NCBI RefSeq assembly: GCF_032854445.1
Contig: NC_088304.1
Span: 23,635,704-23,699,703, forward strand
Direction: 5' to 3'
Length of the DNA: 64,000 nucleotides
Source: Liolophura sinensis
Lineage: Eukaryota > Mollusca > Polyplacophora > Chitonida > Chitonidae
The notes under the pieces were generated by a model, which was given only the letters and a program-made list of their open reading frames with translations, was not told the DNA's origin and did no database searches. Numbering within the stretch: position 1 is the first letter of the stretch; every line of letters begins with the position of its first letter. Positions 48,801 through 58,130 of the stretch are shown one piece after another. Both the position numbers and the translations under genes were made by a program.

Positions 48801-49036
48801 GTTTAAGCGTGTATTTGATTTCAGAATCAATTAAATTATTATGTATATTAAGACAAAAATTTTATATTTTTTTGAAATTAAAGCTTCATTTTAAATGTTT
48901 GTTCGAAATATTCAGAACGGTGAAAACTTTAAGCTTTGCACCGGCAGATAACATATTTTTTTAATGTTTCTACTCACTCATGCAGGTTATGACAGCCGGT
49001 ATACTGACAGCAACGCGGACGTTTAAGAAGGTATGA
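45809..49036 (+). CDS. FABP: FABP-12: diverged fatty acid-binding protein, intact (4 exons)
   Basis: Exons are 45809-45878, 46327-46514, 48658-48756 and 48986-49036; open for 135 residues with the same phases as the array genes. Exon 1 encodes the same MDKFVGKWEQ..ENMENYLKAT. Codon 24 is Gly (KATGVSEPD), the family-typical residue, whereas the array copies have Asp. It mixes features of both types: MELLGSGLHEIIE and YHSGQTCK as in B, KVDGNTMTH as in A. Its own changes include SDKQVKKGILGQ, LVETAKGKYSTKVVR and MTAGILTATRTFKKV. Arg110/Arg130/Phe132 are kept. The exon 1 donor is GTGAGT. Intron 2 is 2143 bp, enlarged by a LINE fragment. No AATAAA is seen within 120 bp of the stop. This is probably an older, un-homogenised member. 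Confidence 0.9.
46600..47720 (+). mobile_element. Decayed non-LTR retrotransposon (LINE) fragment, reverse transcriptase
   Basis: Lies inside intron 2 of FABP-12, same strand. The translation shows NRTQRFVINGHQSEISTLEA, then GVPQGSVLGPLLFLIYIND, then the catalytic FADD (46777-46788). After a stop and frame change near 46960-46985 it continues with LGLTLSENVTWKEHIDNI, a thumb-like VRPSLEYVDVVWVN and LPLAKRRVIHRHF (to about 47357), then a further frameshift. The 5' part (endonuclease, ORF1) is missing. The motif order fits jockey/CR1-like elements. It is dead: at least two frame breaks and 5' truncation. Confidence 0.85.
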
Positions 49037-49503
49037 CTGGGCAGATGTGACCTAAAGAGGATAACGTATCAACAGCACCGGAAATAGCGAATCACTCTAC
49101 TCTTGTTTTTCTTGAAGACATGAACATTGAATGTATACATCAGAAAATAATCAGAAGAAAATAATACATCAGATTTATCAAGATACTTTTTCTCACTTTT
49201 ACTTCTTCAGACATTTCTTTCCCTGGTGCGTTGGCATTTTTCCATATAAGGTTATTTTGTCCACGTGACCATCTCTATCGACCGGAGTAACTTGTCCGTT
49301 TTTATAATAGCAGTGGGAATTTCATTTTAGCTCAGTTGGAGTGTTGGAACTCGCATAAATTCAAGCGTCAACGCAGACATTCATATACCAGCCGTCAACA
49401 ATAATGGACGTTGCAGGTTAATAATTGCAGAATAATTCTGAAGAGTGTTCAGAACCTGTTGCGCTCTGACTGAAGATTGTGTCAAACACCGATTAAACCG
49501 GGG

Positions 49504-49830
49504 GCTAGGGCTTGTATATTCATCGTGTTGAATTTGATCGTTATGTTGGATATATGAACAGTTGTAATCAAAGCGCAGCTGAGACACATATTTTGTATCA
49601 AGAACTCATATTCTAGTTTGATACACGATTTGAATACGGATTCGCTCAGTCGCCTAAAACGTACCTTGCGTCTTTCTAAGAGAAAACTGCTTCTCTTTGC
49701 ATGATTCTGTCTTACTTTCGTCCTTTATTTACTTTCTTGGTGGTTTTTGTTATCCGTCGTTTTGGGAATTGCCCTTACGATTATTGACCTGGGACGTCCT
49801 TATTAGTTGACGGCTCGAATTCGAATGATT
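49504..49830. repeat. Dispersed repeat, copy 1 (longest)
   Basis: Shares TTGTATATTCATCGTGTTGAA, GTTATGTTGGATAT and GAGACACATATTTTG with copy 2, and GAGAAAACTGCTTCTC, CTTTCTTGGTGGT and TTGACGG with copies 2 and 3. Coding potential is not evident; class unknown. Confidence 0.6.
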
Positions 49831-50027
49831 CACAAACTTTCGACCCACATGTTGGAATCAAGTGACTGACCACTTTTTTTAAAAAAAAAAAATATAAATG
49901 GCAAGCTTATGAAGCCTTTTACACTTACGTGGTAATGCGTCAATTTCATAATTATTATCCTTCTCTGGATGGTAAATAGAGAAAAAGCTTCATGATTGTG
50001 TCCACTTGCCATGTAGCCCTGGACAAT

Positions 50028-50245
50028 AGGGGCCTGTATATTTATCATGTTGAATCAGGTCGCCATGTTGGATATGTAAAAAGTAACGCAAGTGAGACAC
50101 ATATTTTGATTTTCTACAACTCTAGCACGGCACGCCATTTGGATACTGATTTCATTCATTCGTCCAGAACATACCTTGTCTTTCCTTCATCACTGAAAAC
50201 TGCTTACTGCTTCTCTTATGACATGATTCCGCCCCCTTCTTGACA
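50028..50245. repeat. Dispersed repeat, copy 2 (left portion)
   Basis: Starts at CCTGTATATTTATCATGTTG and runs through CGCCATGTTGGATATGT, GAGACACATATTTTGAT and CATCACTGAAAACTGCTT; it lacks the right third of copy 1. Confidence 0.58.
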
Positions 50246-50764
50246 CGTATCTGCTTTCGGTAGGGAGAATAGAACCAAAACATTTATCTTCAGTCTGAAA
50301 CTATTAGGAAATTTCGATCTCAGAATGCGGCGTTTTGGGCACAAGGGAGATAACTCTTGCGATGTAACTACTAGGATGATGATGAGTGCCGCATCAGTGC
50401 CTTTGTGAATAATACTAAATTAAACAGTCAAGTTACCGATACGTATAATACATATGCTATGTCCTTTGCTAAACTATCATTAATTCACCACCAGGTAAGT
50501 GAAAAGGATCTTGCCTTAAACTGATAATTTTTTTGTTTCTGTATACAGTCGTATTCATATGAAAACAGTTATGGATTACCCAAAATGAAGTGCGCATTTC
50601 GTACCAATTGTAATACCTACGCCCTCCAGCATTATGACATCACGGAGTTTCACATACAGATGATATTCACGAGAAACTGTGGTATAGAGAGCAGAGAAAG
50701 TCGAAGTGGATACGTCTCCGACTTGCTCTTCCGTCTTCTTTTTGTTAAGCCGACTGCCATAGCT

Positions 50765-50975
50765 TGATTTATTTATTTATCTGATTGTTGTTTTACGCCG
50801 TACTCAAGAATATTTTACTTATACGACGGCGGCCAGCATTATGGTGGGAGGAAACCGGGCACAACCCACCCACGACCATCCGCAGGCTGCTGACAGACCT
50901 TTCCACGTACGGCCGGAGAGGAAGCCAGCATAAGCTGGACTTGAATTCACAGCGACCGCATTGGTCCTTAGCTTG
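50765..50975 (-). mobile_element. tRNA-derived SINE of the second family, truncated (minus)
   Basis: Core TTTTACGCCGTACTCAAGAA, then GGCCAGCATTATGGTGGGAGG, GACCATCCGCAGG, GGAAGCCAGCATAAGCTGG; the head side ends after CACAGCGACCGCATTGGTC, so the A-box part is lost. Confidence 0.73.
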
Positions 50976-51332
50976 ATGCACTTGTTTGCGTTATTACACA
51001 TGGTAAGCGATTACATAATAAACCGAGTTCCTTTAGCCCCCTGGTTTATTATGTTATCGTTTAATAAGCGCATAATTGCGCTCACAAACTTCAAACCAGT
51101 GTCGATAAACTACTTACATAATGACGCTATTGCTCGACCGCGAGTGCTTTATTTCACGTTCAGTTGTTCAGTTGTTCAGTTTCGAGTGACAATTCTTAGG
51201 ACATGCATTGGCATAATAAATAATCTTAATGTTGAATTTAAGCTTTATTCATTAGAAAGCAGGTTGGCTGTCAGAAACGTATACAGTAAAGATACATGTA
51301 ACACCCCACAATGACGACATAATTAAACACTT

Positions 51333-51458
51333 TCTGGAGAGTACATATATTGACACTTTTTTATGTCAACATGCAGCCTTCGATCAACCACAACGTCTGG
51401 AGAGTACATATATTGACACTTTTTTATGTCAACAAGCAGCCTTCGATAAACCACAACG
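51333..51458. repeat. 63-bp tandem duplication with internal hairpin
   Basis: Two nearly identical units (51333-51395, 51396-51458). Each contains TTGACAC, a T/A loop and GTCAA, an inverted repeat able to form a short hairpin. It lies 0.3 kb beyond the FABP-13 stop codon. Confidence 0.8.
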
Positions 51459-52775
51459 TCTGCAGCTTACAGTTCAGCTTGGACAGATAACAAATAAAGG
51501 TATGAATACTGGTATCTATAGAAGTGTGGCATTTGTGAAAAAATAGAAAAAAATGGATCTTTGTGTCCATCTTACACAGCTGAATAACTAACCTATGGAA
51601 ATACCCCTCAGAAAACACGGGATACATAGAACATATCAAGACTGTACACTGATCACGTGCTTTCTAATTCTGCCGTTTCCGACAATGTAGACTCTTCATC
51701 CTGTTCACTCACGTCCGCCCAGTCACACCTTTTTAAACGTCCGCGTTGCTGTCACATCACCGGCTGTTAAAAGCTACATCATAAAAAAGTGTTAATTCTC
51801 CTTTTTTTGTAATATTTCTCTCACAATGTGTAAAATTTACGGGCGTTTTCACTTCTTTTTCTCTGTTTTTAGATTGTCAGTACGGAAACTAGCTTAGATA
51901 CACTCCCATACATTATTTGCTAAATTCTCTCCAAGGTAGTGAACAAAATTTCCATAATTTTGAATCCTACAATTCAGCTATTTGTTGATCCACTTTTGGT
52001 TTAATTTGCAGAGATAACATATACAACTTAAAAAACTAAAAGCTTTATCATCAGATAGTGAACAAACAGAACTTCTCTGAACAAGTGAAACAGGTAAACA
52101 ACTTATATAACAATATAACTTTAGTATTCCGGAATGAAATTTCATAAATAAATAAAAAACTGAAGTATTGCTCTACAATAGGCAAAATGGCTGTGCGCTT
52201 ACGTGTGTCATTGTGTTGCCATCGACCTTCCGTACAACCCGTGTGGTGTGTTTACCCTTTGATGTCTCCACCAAATCGCCACCCTCCAATGTGAATGACA
52301 ACTGAAACAAGGAAAAAGTTATGTCTAGCGAGAGCTATTAACAGTGTGATTGTCTGAAAGTTATCTGAGCGAAAGGATTCTGAAATTTCTTTGGCCATTC
52401 GGGAATTCTCAACAATGAAGAAAGCTCCAGCAAACCTTCTTGTTCACTAAGCCATTTGGTTCTTAACAATACATAAAGTTTCAGAAAGCTTGTTTTCCTG
52501 TTTTCCTTTGACCATTCTCAGCAATAATGACACAACCGCGTTTTACAATCCAGCGCGTAAATCTCTTGACACAAGGCAGTAGTCTAACCAACGAGCTCTT
52601 GATTCAAACACGCGATCTCGCTGGTCTAGAGATAACTGTTACCTAGCCCCTTCTGTGTTCGTCTAACCGTAAATTTTACCACCATCATATAGAGGAAATA
52701 GCTTATGCAAAACTCCAATGAACTAAATAAATTCAAAGTCTCGTTATTGGTGACATTATATATGCTGTAACAAAT

Positions 52776-53163
52776 TACACTGTAACAGTGAAAAGTGCTG
52801 TCAATCTTGTTACCAGTTCTTTTCACTGTAGATTTACAAGATGTGGTGTTTAATATTTACACCCAAAATAGTAGTATATTTCCACATATACCATTGTAAA
52901 TAATCAGTTAACTCCATTGCAAATAAACAAAATTTACATGTCTACCAAGACAACCAGTATATAATTACAGCAAAGTGCACTGTAACTGGTCAAACCACTA
53001 CAGTTTTACGGACAATGCTGTAAACACACATCGACTAGAGTAAAACTACACCTCATAGGTGCAGAATTGTGCTGCAAAATGGTGTAAAATATTTACAACA
53101 TGATTTACTGTAACAATGTACAGTGCTTCAGGCTGTAAATTTGCATTCAGTTCTTACAGTGTA
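52776..53163. mobile_element. MITE-like element, 388 bp, in FABP-13 intron 2
   Basis: Inverted ends TACACTGTAA (52776-52785) and TTACAGTGTA (53154-53163); if TA is the target duplication, the terminal repeat is CACTGTAA. The interior is A+T-rich with many CTGTAA motifs and no ORF. TA duplication and short inverted ends suggest a Tc1/mariner-type non-autonomous element, but the class is a guess. Confidence 0.5.
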
Positions 53164-53360
53164 TGCCTAATTTATTCGTCTTTCCGACATCACTGAAAAC
53201 TGTTTTTCACTTGTATGATTCCGTCCTACTTTTGTACTCTTTCGTACCAATACTTTCTTAGTTCTTTGGTGATTTGTGTCATCCGTTATATTTTGGGTAT
53301 TGGCCTTGCTATTATTGGCCTGGAACGGCCTTATTTGTTGACTGGTATACGAATATCTGT
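53164..53360. repeat. Dispersed repeat, copy 3 (right portion)
   Basis: Matches the middle and right part of copy 1: CATCACTGAAAACTG, ATGATTCCGTCCTACTTT, CTTTCTTAGTTCTTTGGTG, ATTATTGGCCTGGAACGG and TTGACTGGTATACGAA. The last string also resembles a segment inside each array unit (for example near 11093). Confidence 0.55.
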
Positions 53361-53389
53361 TTCGGCACATAGATTCGCGACATTGCTAG

Positions 53390-53501
53390 AGTTTTCCTCT
53401 CCCGGGTTTGCTCTCACCAAAATACTGGCCGCCGTTCTATAAGTGAAACATTCTTGAGTACCACGGGTAAAACCCGATGAAATAAAGAAATAAATGAAAT
53501 G
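53390..53501 (+). mobile_element. SINE fragment of the second family (plus)
   Basis: Diverged 3' part: CTGGCCGCCGTTCTATAAGT, then ACATTCTTGAGTACC and an AATAAAGAAATAAATG tail. Lies in FABP-13 intron 2. Confidence 0.65.
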
Positions 53502-53970
53502 CTAATTTTAATTGTTTCAAATCCTAGTCAAGGATGTTCGATAAAAGAGATGGATCACAGCTGCAGATCTGTGTTAAATTGCACATCATTGACAGGTGTT
53601 TACTTTTGACGGCATACATATCCACAGTAAATGACCAGTCGGTGGGACTTGCGGCTGTGTTACAACCATAGCTGTCTATTTATCCTAGCCCTCGATTTAT
53701 TTACCTTGCAGGTTTGCCCCGAGTGGTATGTAAAGTCCACTTCCTGTCCCAGAGTGCCTTTCTTAATCTGCTGATCGGTGGAAATGGTGCCACGCTCAGT
53801 GATGGTGACATCATTTCCGGAAAATTCGATGGTCTCGTGCAGACCGGAACTGAGTAACTCCATCGTCTTCTTAATACCATTTTCTGAAACGCCTAAAAGC
53901 GAAATACAGAGTTTTGGTTTGCAGCTTGTGACATATTACAGTGTTCAAAAAATATAGTTAAGACTGTTAA

Positions 53971-54988
53971 ATCACCAACAGCACAGCAAAATAGAGTCAG
54001 GATTGTGTCCAATTTGAATACCAATAACACAGCAAAATAGAGTCAGGATTGTGTTCAAATTGATTACCAATAACACAGCAAAATAGACTCAGGATTGCCT
54101 CCATTTTGATCACCAATAGCACAGCAAAATAGAGTCAGGATTGTGTCCAAATTGATTACCATTAACACAGCAAAATAGACTCAGGATTGCCTCCAATCTG
54201 ATCACCAATAGCACAGCAAAATAGAGTCAGGATTGCGTCCAATTTGATTACCATTAACACAGCAAAATAGAGTCAGGATTGTGTCCAATTTGATTGCCAT
54301 TGACACAGCAAAATAGAGTCAGGATTTAGTCCAATTTGATCACCAATAACATGGCAAAATAGCGTCAGGATTGTGTCCAATTTGAATACCAATAACACAG
54401 CAAAATAGAGTCAGGATTGTGACCAATTTGATCAAAAAGTGCACAGCAAAATAGAGTCAGGATTGTGTCCAAATTGATTGCCAATAACACAACAAAATAG
54501 AGTCAGGATTGTGTCCAAATTGATTACCAATAACACAGCAAAATAGAGTCAGGATTGTGTCCAATTTGATTACCAATAACACAGCAAAATAGAGTCAGGA
54601 TTGTGTCCAAATTGATCACCAATAACACAGCAAAATAGAGTCAGGATTGTGTCCAATTTCATTACCATAAAACAGCAAAATAGAGTCAGGATTGTGTCCA
54701 AATTGATTACCATTAACACAGCAAAATAGAGTCAGGATTGTGTCCAATTTCATTACCAATAACACAGCAAAACAGAGTCAGTATTGTGTCCAATTTGATT
54801 ACCAATAGCACAGCAAAATAGAGTCAGGATTGTGTCCAATTTGATTATCAATAACATGGCAAAATAGCGTCAGGATTGTGTCCAAATTGATTACCAATAA
54901 CACAGCAAAATAGAGTCAGGATTGTGTCCAAATTGATTACCAATAACACAGCAAAATAGTGTTAAGATTGTTTCCAATTTGATTATCA
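53971..54988. repeat. 46-bp minisatellite, about 22 copies
   Basis: The motif ACAGCAAAATAGAGTCAGGA recurs every 46 bp from 53983 to 54948, separated by TTGTGTCCAATTTGATTACC-like sequence that is itself part of the unit. Variant copies (AGACTCAGGATTGCCTCC; TGGCAAAATAGCG) alternate with the main form, and one copy has lost a base near 54670. Located in intron 1 of FABP-13. It is not CRISPR: the whole period repeats. Confidence 0.95.
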
Positions 54989-55718
54989 TTTTATTCCTCA
55001 ACACACCCCTCAGGATAACGGTCCGAGTTGAATTCGGACAAGACATAATATTCAAAATTTATACATAGCACAAAAAAGCAACCCTTGCCACAGGTAAGGA
55101 CAATACTCTGCATTTATGTACTATGGTAAAAGGAAAAGAAATGTCATTTTCGATTTATTCTCCAAGGTTCCGGATCTTTGGGGGAGGTGGACGGAGGATT
55201 TGCCAGTGCTGTTATATTGGCTGTTAAGAAGACAAAGACAGTTATCCAAGTCTTAACGTGGTTTAGCTATAACATAAGACGCAACTTAATGTACTGAATA
55301 AACGAAAAATCACAAACGTGTGGTTTATTAGTGCCAAATTATATTTTTCCCAAGGAAATTACATTTTTTACGAGGAAATTTGCGGGGGGGGGGGGAGGCA
55401 GAGATAATGATTGTTTTATCATGAAAATAATTTCCACCGCGGTGGAATATAATTTCCTCTGTAAAATAAGTAATTTTCTGTGTAAACTGATTGCCTATCT
55501 AAAAAAACAGCTCAATAAGCTACTTTAGTAGCAAGTATATACAGAAAACAGTCAAAACTTCAAATGAAACTGGATGGCACTATATAAGCCACCATACAAA
55601 CGACAGTCGCCGATGACAGTTGCAGTTTCGTCTGTACAAGCTTACGAAGTTTTGACCCACATACCGTGACGACATTAACATTATGTACGCATCTACAATG
55701 CAAACAAACAGATGAAAT

Positions 55719-55774
55719 ACATTGTCCCTCGTACATTGTCCCTCATACATCGTCCCTCGTACATTGTCCCTCGC
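55719..55774. repeat. 14-bp tandem repeat, 4 copies
   Basis: ACATTGTCCCTCGT repeated four times with single-base changes, in FABP-13 intron 1. Confidence 0.85.
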
Positions 55775-56215
55775 ACACGCACTGGTCGGACTGAAAACTA
55801 GGTCGTTACATACACAATATGCATAAAATGAATGTAGAGTAACAATTGATACAATAAGTCTGTAAGTGTATATTTTAGCTAACTGCTTCGGTCATGGTGC
55901 TTTGGAGTTTTCATGTTGCTACCTTTAAAGCATATACCTGAACATTCGAATAAAACCCTGACTGAGGTAAATTGACAACAGGATGGATTTCACTGGTTAC
56001 GCGTGACCAGTTTTCAACTATCATAATGACGTCTTTGTTCTGATTTTACTCGGGATGCTTTAGTCTTTTATATGTACTTGCCAATCTGTATCATTGCTAG
56101 ACGGATAAAGATGAAATTTTGTGCATGGTGACCAGTTCATCAAATAATAATGCCCTAAGCAGAATAGGTAAAAAAGCACTGACATTAATTTATCAAACAC
56201 CACTGGTCTTCATTT

Positions 56216-56332
56216 ACACGGCAGTGGCCAGCATTATGGAGGGGGGAATCCCCGAGGGATCCAGGCGAAACGCACGACCATCCGCAGGTTGTTAGTAGAC
56301 CTTCTCACGTACGGAAGGAGAGAAAGGTCATT
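56216..56332 (-). mobile_element. SINE fragment of the second family (minus)
   Basis: Contains GGCAGTGGCCAGCATTATGG, ACGACCATCCGCAGG and CTTCTCACGTACGGAAGG; both ends are missing. It lies about 70 bp downstream of exon 1 of FABP-13, in intron 1. Confidence 0.65.
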
Positions 56333-56475
56333 ACATACACAATGTGCATAGCCTTAATGTTGAACAACCATGTGTGCATTCAGTCTACGCATGTGGATTT
56401 CACCTGAGGCTTTTAAGTATAGTTTTCCACCTTCTCCATAGCGATCTGTTCCCATTTTCCAACGAATTTGTCCAT

Positions 56476-56660
56476 GGCGGCTGTTCAAGGTGATTACAAG
56501 ATCGGCAAGGTCAGATAACTCTGCTGTGGAGACTGCTCGTTTGCGACATCGCTGAGATTCTGTCCCGTTATATGCGATGTGGCAGGCTTCACTTTGGTGA
56601 AACCTGTACAGGTTTGTTTCACCTCCCCGCGGGGCACTTCCCAATTTCGCCATGCCTATC
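56476..56660 (-). promoter_or_regulatory. Decayed promoter of FABP-13
   Basis: On the minus strand, CATATAA (56568-56574) stands where TATATAA is in the A-type genes, followed by the conserved GGGACAGAATCTCAGC. A perfect palindrome AAACCTGTACAGGTTT (56600-56615) occupies the place of ACACCTGTACAGGTGT, flanked by GTGAAAC and GTTTCAC. Confidence 0.65.
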
Positions 56661-57547
56661 AGTCTCGCCTAAACAAAGGTTCGATGCACCATATGTTCAA
56701 GGTATAGAGCATTTTATTTTATCTACCGACCTGCCAAATGTTAGAGTACACGCTTGGATAAGGAATTGTCAATATAGGATATGATAACAAATAATCAAGA
56801 GGAAATTTTAATGTAGAACATCGACAGCTGTCACAAACATGTTTGCATATTTCTACTAAGCTATATCTGAGTTAGAGGAAAAGCGAATATATTTGTATAC
56901 ATGTCATTCACTTCAGATGTGCGCATATAGCTTAAAAGGCAGGAAACGGCTTTTCATTTTACTACGCATCACTTTTGTTAGCCCATGTTTCCATGCATTT
57001 AATGAATTACAGAGAAATATTAAAGATGACTTTTGTTAAGGAAGACACCAAGATCTGTAGACTCCCCTGTATGTCACATTGTCCTTTAATGTTTACAGCT
57101 TCGACTCCACGGGAGACTTCTACATGCAGCTCTCTCCATTAATATCACAATTCGCGATCGCGACAATACGGGCTAATGTTACTGGAATCTTAATTTTGAA
57201 ATAAACCTTCTAATGTCGCAAATCAGCATGTTATAATTATTATGCTTACAGGACGTCGAATGTGGTGCATGTATGTTTGCATCATCTCTGGGCCATCGCC
57301 TGCCCAGCGTGTGTTTTAGTCTGTACGATCGATATGCCGACCCTATGCACACATGTATTTGGTCAGCAGACAATTAATCTGGTTATTTTAACATGTCATT
57401 TCTGTATATAATAAATGTAAATCATGCCAAATCCATTTTCAAAAACGTAGTATCTCTTTGTTATCAGCAAAAACCGAAAAGAAAAAATCAAATTACGATA
57501 TTAGGGGAGAGCTTAGTTATTCAATTCCACTTATGGGTGTCTCATCA

Positions 57548-57650
57548 CATTAAGTCGCAATTGCGACATTATAGTGCATTAGTGGAGTCTACAAATGGTG
57601 CATTAAGTCGCAATTGCGACATTATGGTGCATTAGTGGAGTCTACAAATG
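57548..57650. repeat. 53-bp duplication carrying a 14-bp palindrome
   Basis: CATTAAGTCGCAATTGCGAC begins each copy (57548 and 57601). GTCGCAATTGCGAC (57554-57567 and 57607-57620) is a perfect palindrome. The two copies differ at one position plus a GTG joint. Confidence 0.85.
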
Positions 57651-57731
57651 TTCTGATTTGCAGTTGTACACATATTACCTTGTGCTGAGTCAGTGACGTC
57701 CAATCTTGTAACAACTTGTAGACATGTAGAA

Positions 57732-58030
57732 GTGAATGAATGGATGCTTGGGGTTTAACCTCGTAACAAATTTTCAGTAATGTGACGACGAACAGTCATT
57801 GGTGTTACATATACTGGGTCCTCTTGTGGCAAGGCGAGTATATTCCGCCAAAGTGCAGTGGCCCACTTAAGTATCATATCGAAGACACCAGGCATGACAC
57901 CCCATGCACTCAGTCAGATTATACTGACCATTTTAGCTAGTACCAGTCTTTTAAATTTTTTATATCACCCGACCCTTGTTTGATCTCGGGGTCTTCCGGC
58001 TTCGAGGCGGACGCTCTAACTATTAGTGAC
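57732..58030 (-). mobile_element. tRNA-derived SINE of the first family (minus), single copy
   Basis: Same family as the array spacer SINEs: GGGGTTTAACCTCGTAAC, TTTTCAGTAATGTGACGACG, then GACACCAGGCATGACACCCC, and the tRNA-like head at right (TTGATCTCGGGGTCTTCC, GGCGGACGCTCTAAC). Its presence outside the array shows the family is dispersed. Confidence 0.7.
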
Positions 58031-58081
58031 AGCAAAAGTTACCTTTGAAATAAACATATCGGGCGATCCTGGTTGGGGTTT

Positions 58082-58130
58082 GGGGGGGGGGGGGGGGAAG
58101 GCACCACACACACACACACACACACACATA
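58082..58130. repeat. Poly-G run followed by a CA microsatellite
   Basis: Sixteen G (58082-58097), then about twelve CA units. Another tRNA-like SINE head (GGTTTGATCCCGGGACATCC) follows at about 58160-58230. Confidence 0.9.

Larger units (their letters stand above)
49037..51722. other. Spacer FABP-12 to FABP-13 (tail to tail)
   Basis: No gene recognised. It holds two copies of a dispersed repeat (49504-49830, 50028-50245), a SINE (50765-50975) and a 63-bp tandem duplication (51333-51458). It lacks the inverted SINE pair of the array spacers, so it is not the same spacer lineage or has been replaced. Confidence 0.6.
51723..56475 (-). pseudogene. FABP: FABP-13: diverged FABP with a frameshift in exon 1
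   Basis: Exons on the minus strand are 56404-56475, 53705-53892, 52203-52301 and 51723-51773. Exons 2-4 are open with GT..AG borders: Gly24-VSENGIKKTMELLSSGLHE, YHSGQTCK, LSFTLEGGDLVET, RVVRKVDGNTMTH, ATRTFKKV. Exon 1 reads MDKFVGKWEQIAMEKVENYT and then TAA at codon 21; it is 72 nt instead of 70, a 2-nt insertion just before the donor, so phase and frame are both lost. No alternative donor in the right phase is visible. The TATA box has decayed to CATATAA. Intron 1 (2.5 kb) carries a 46-bp minisatellite, and intron 2 (1.4 kb) a MITE-like element and a SINE fragment. Gly24 and DGN, as in FABP-12, mark it as an older lineage. Confidence 0.85.

Noticed and set aside
53971-54988. Regular repeats resembling a CRISPR array
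   Set aside because: The full 46-bp period repeats with no variable spacers, in a eukaryotic intron; it is a minisatellite.
55574-55660. CTATATAAG followed by leader-like sequence in FABP-13 intron 1
   Set aside because: Could be an internal promoter, but no in-frame first exon with a suitable donor was found.
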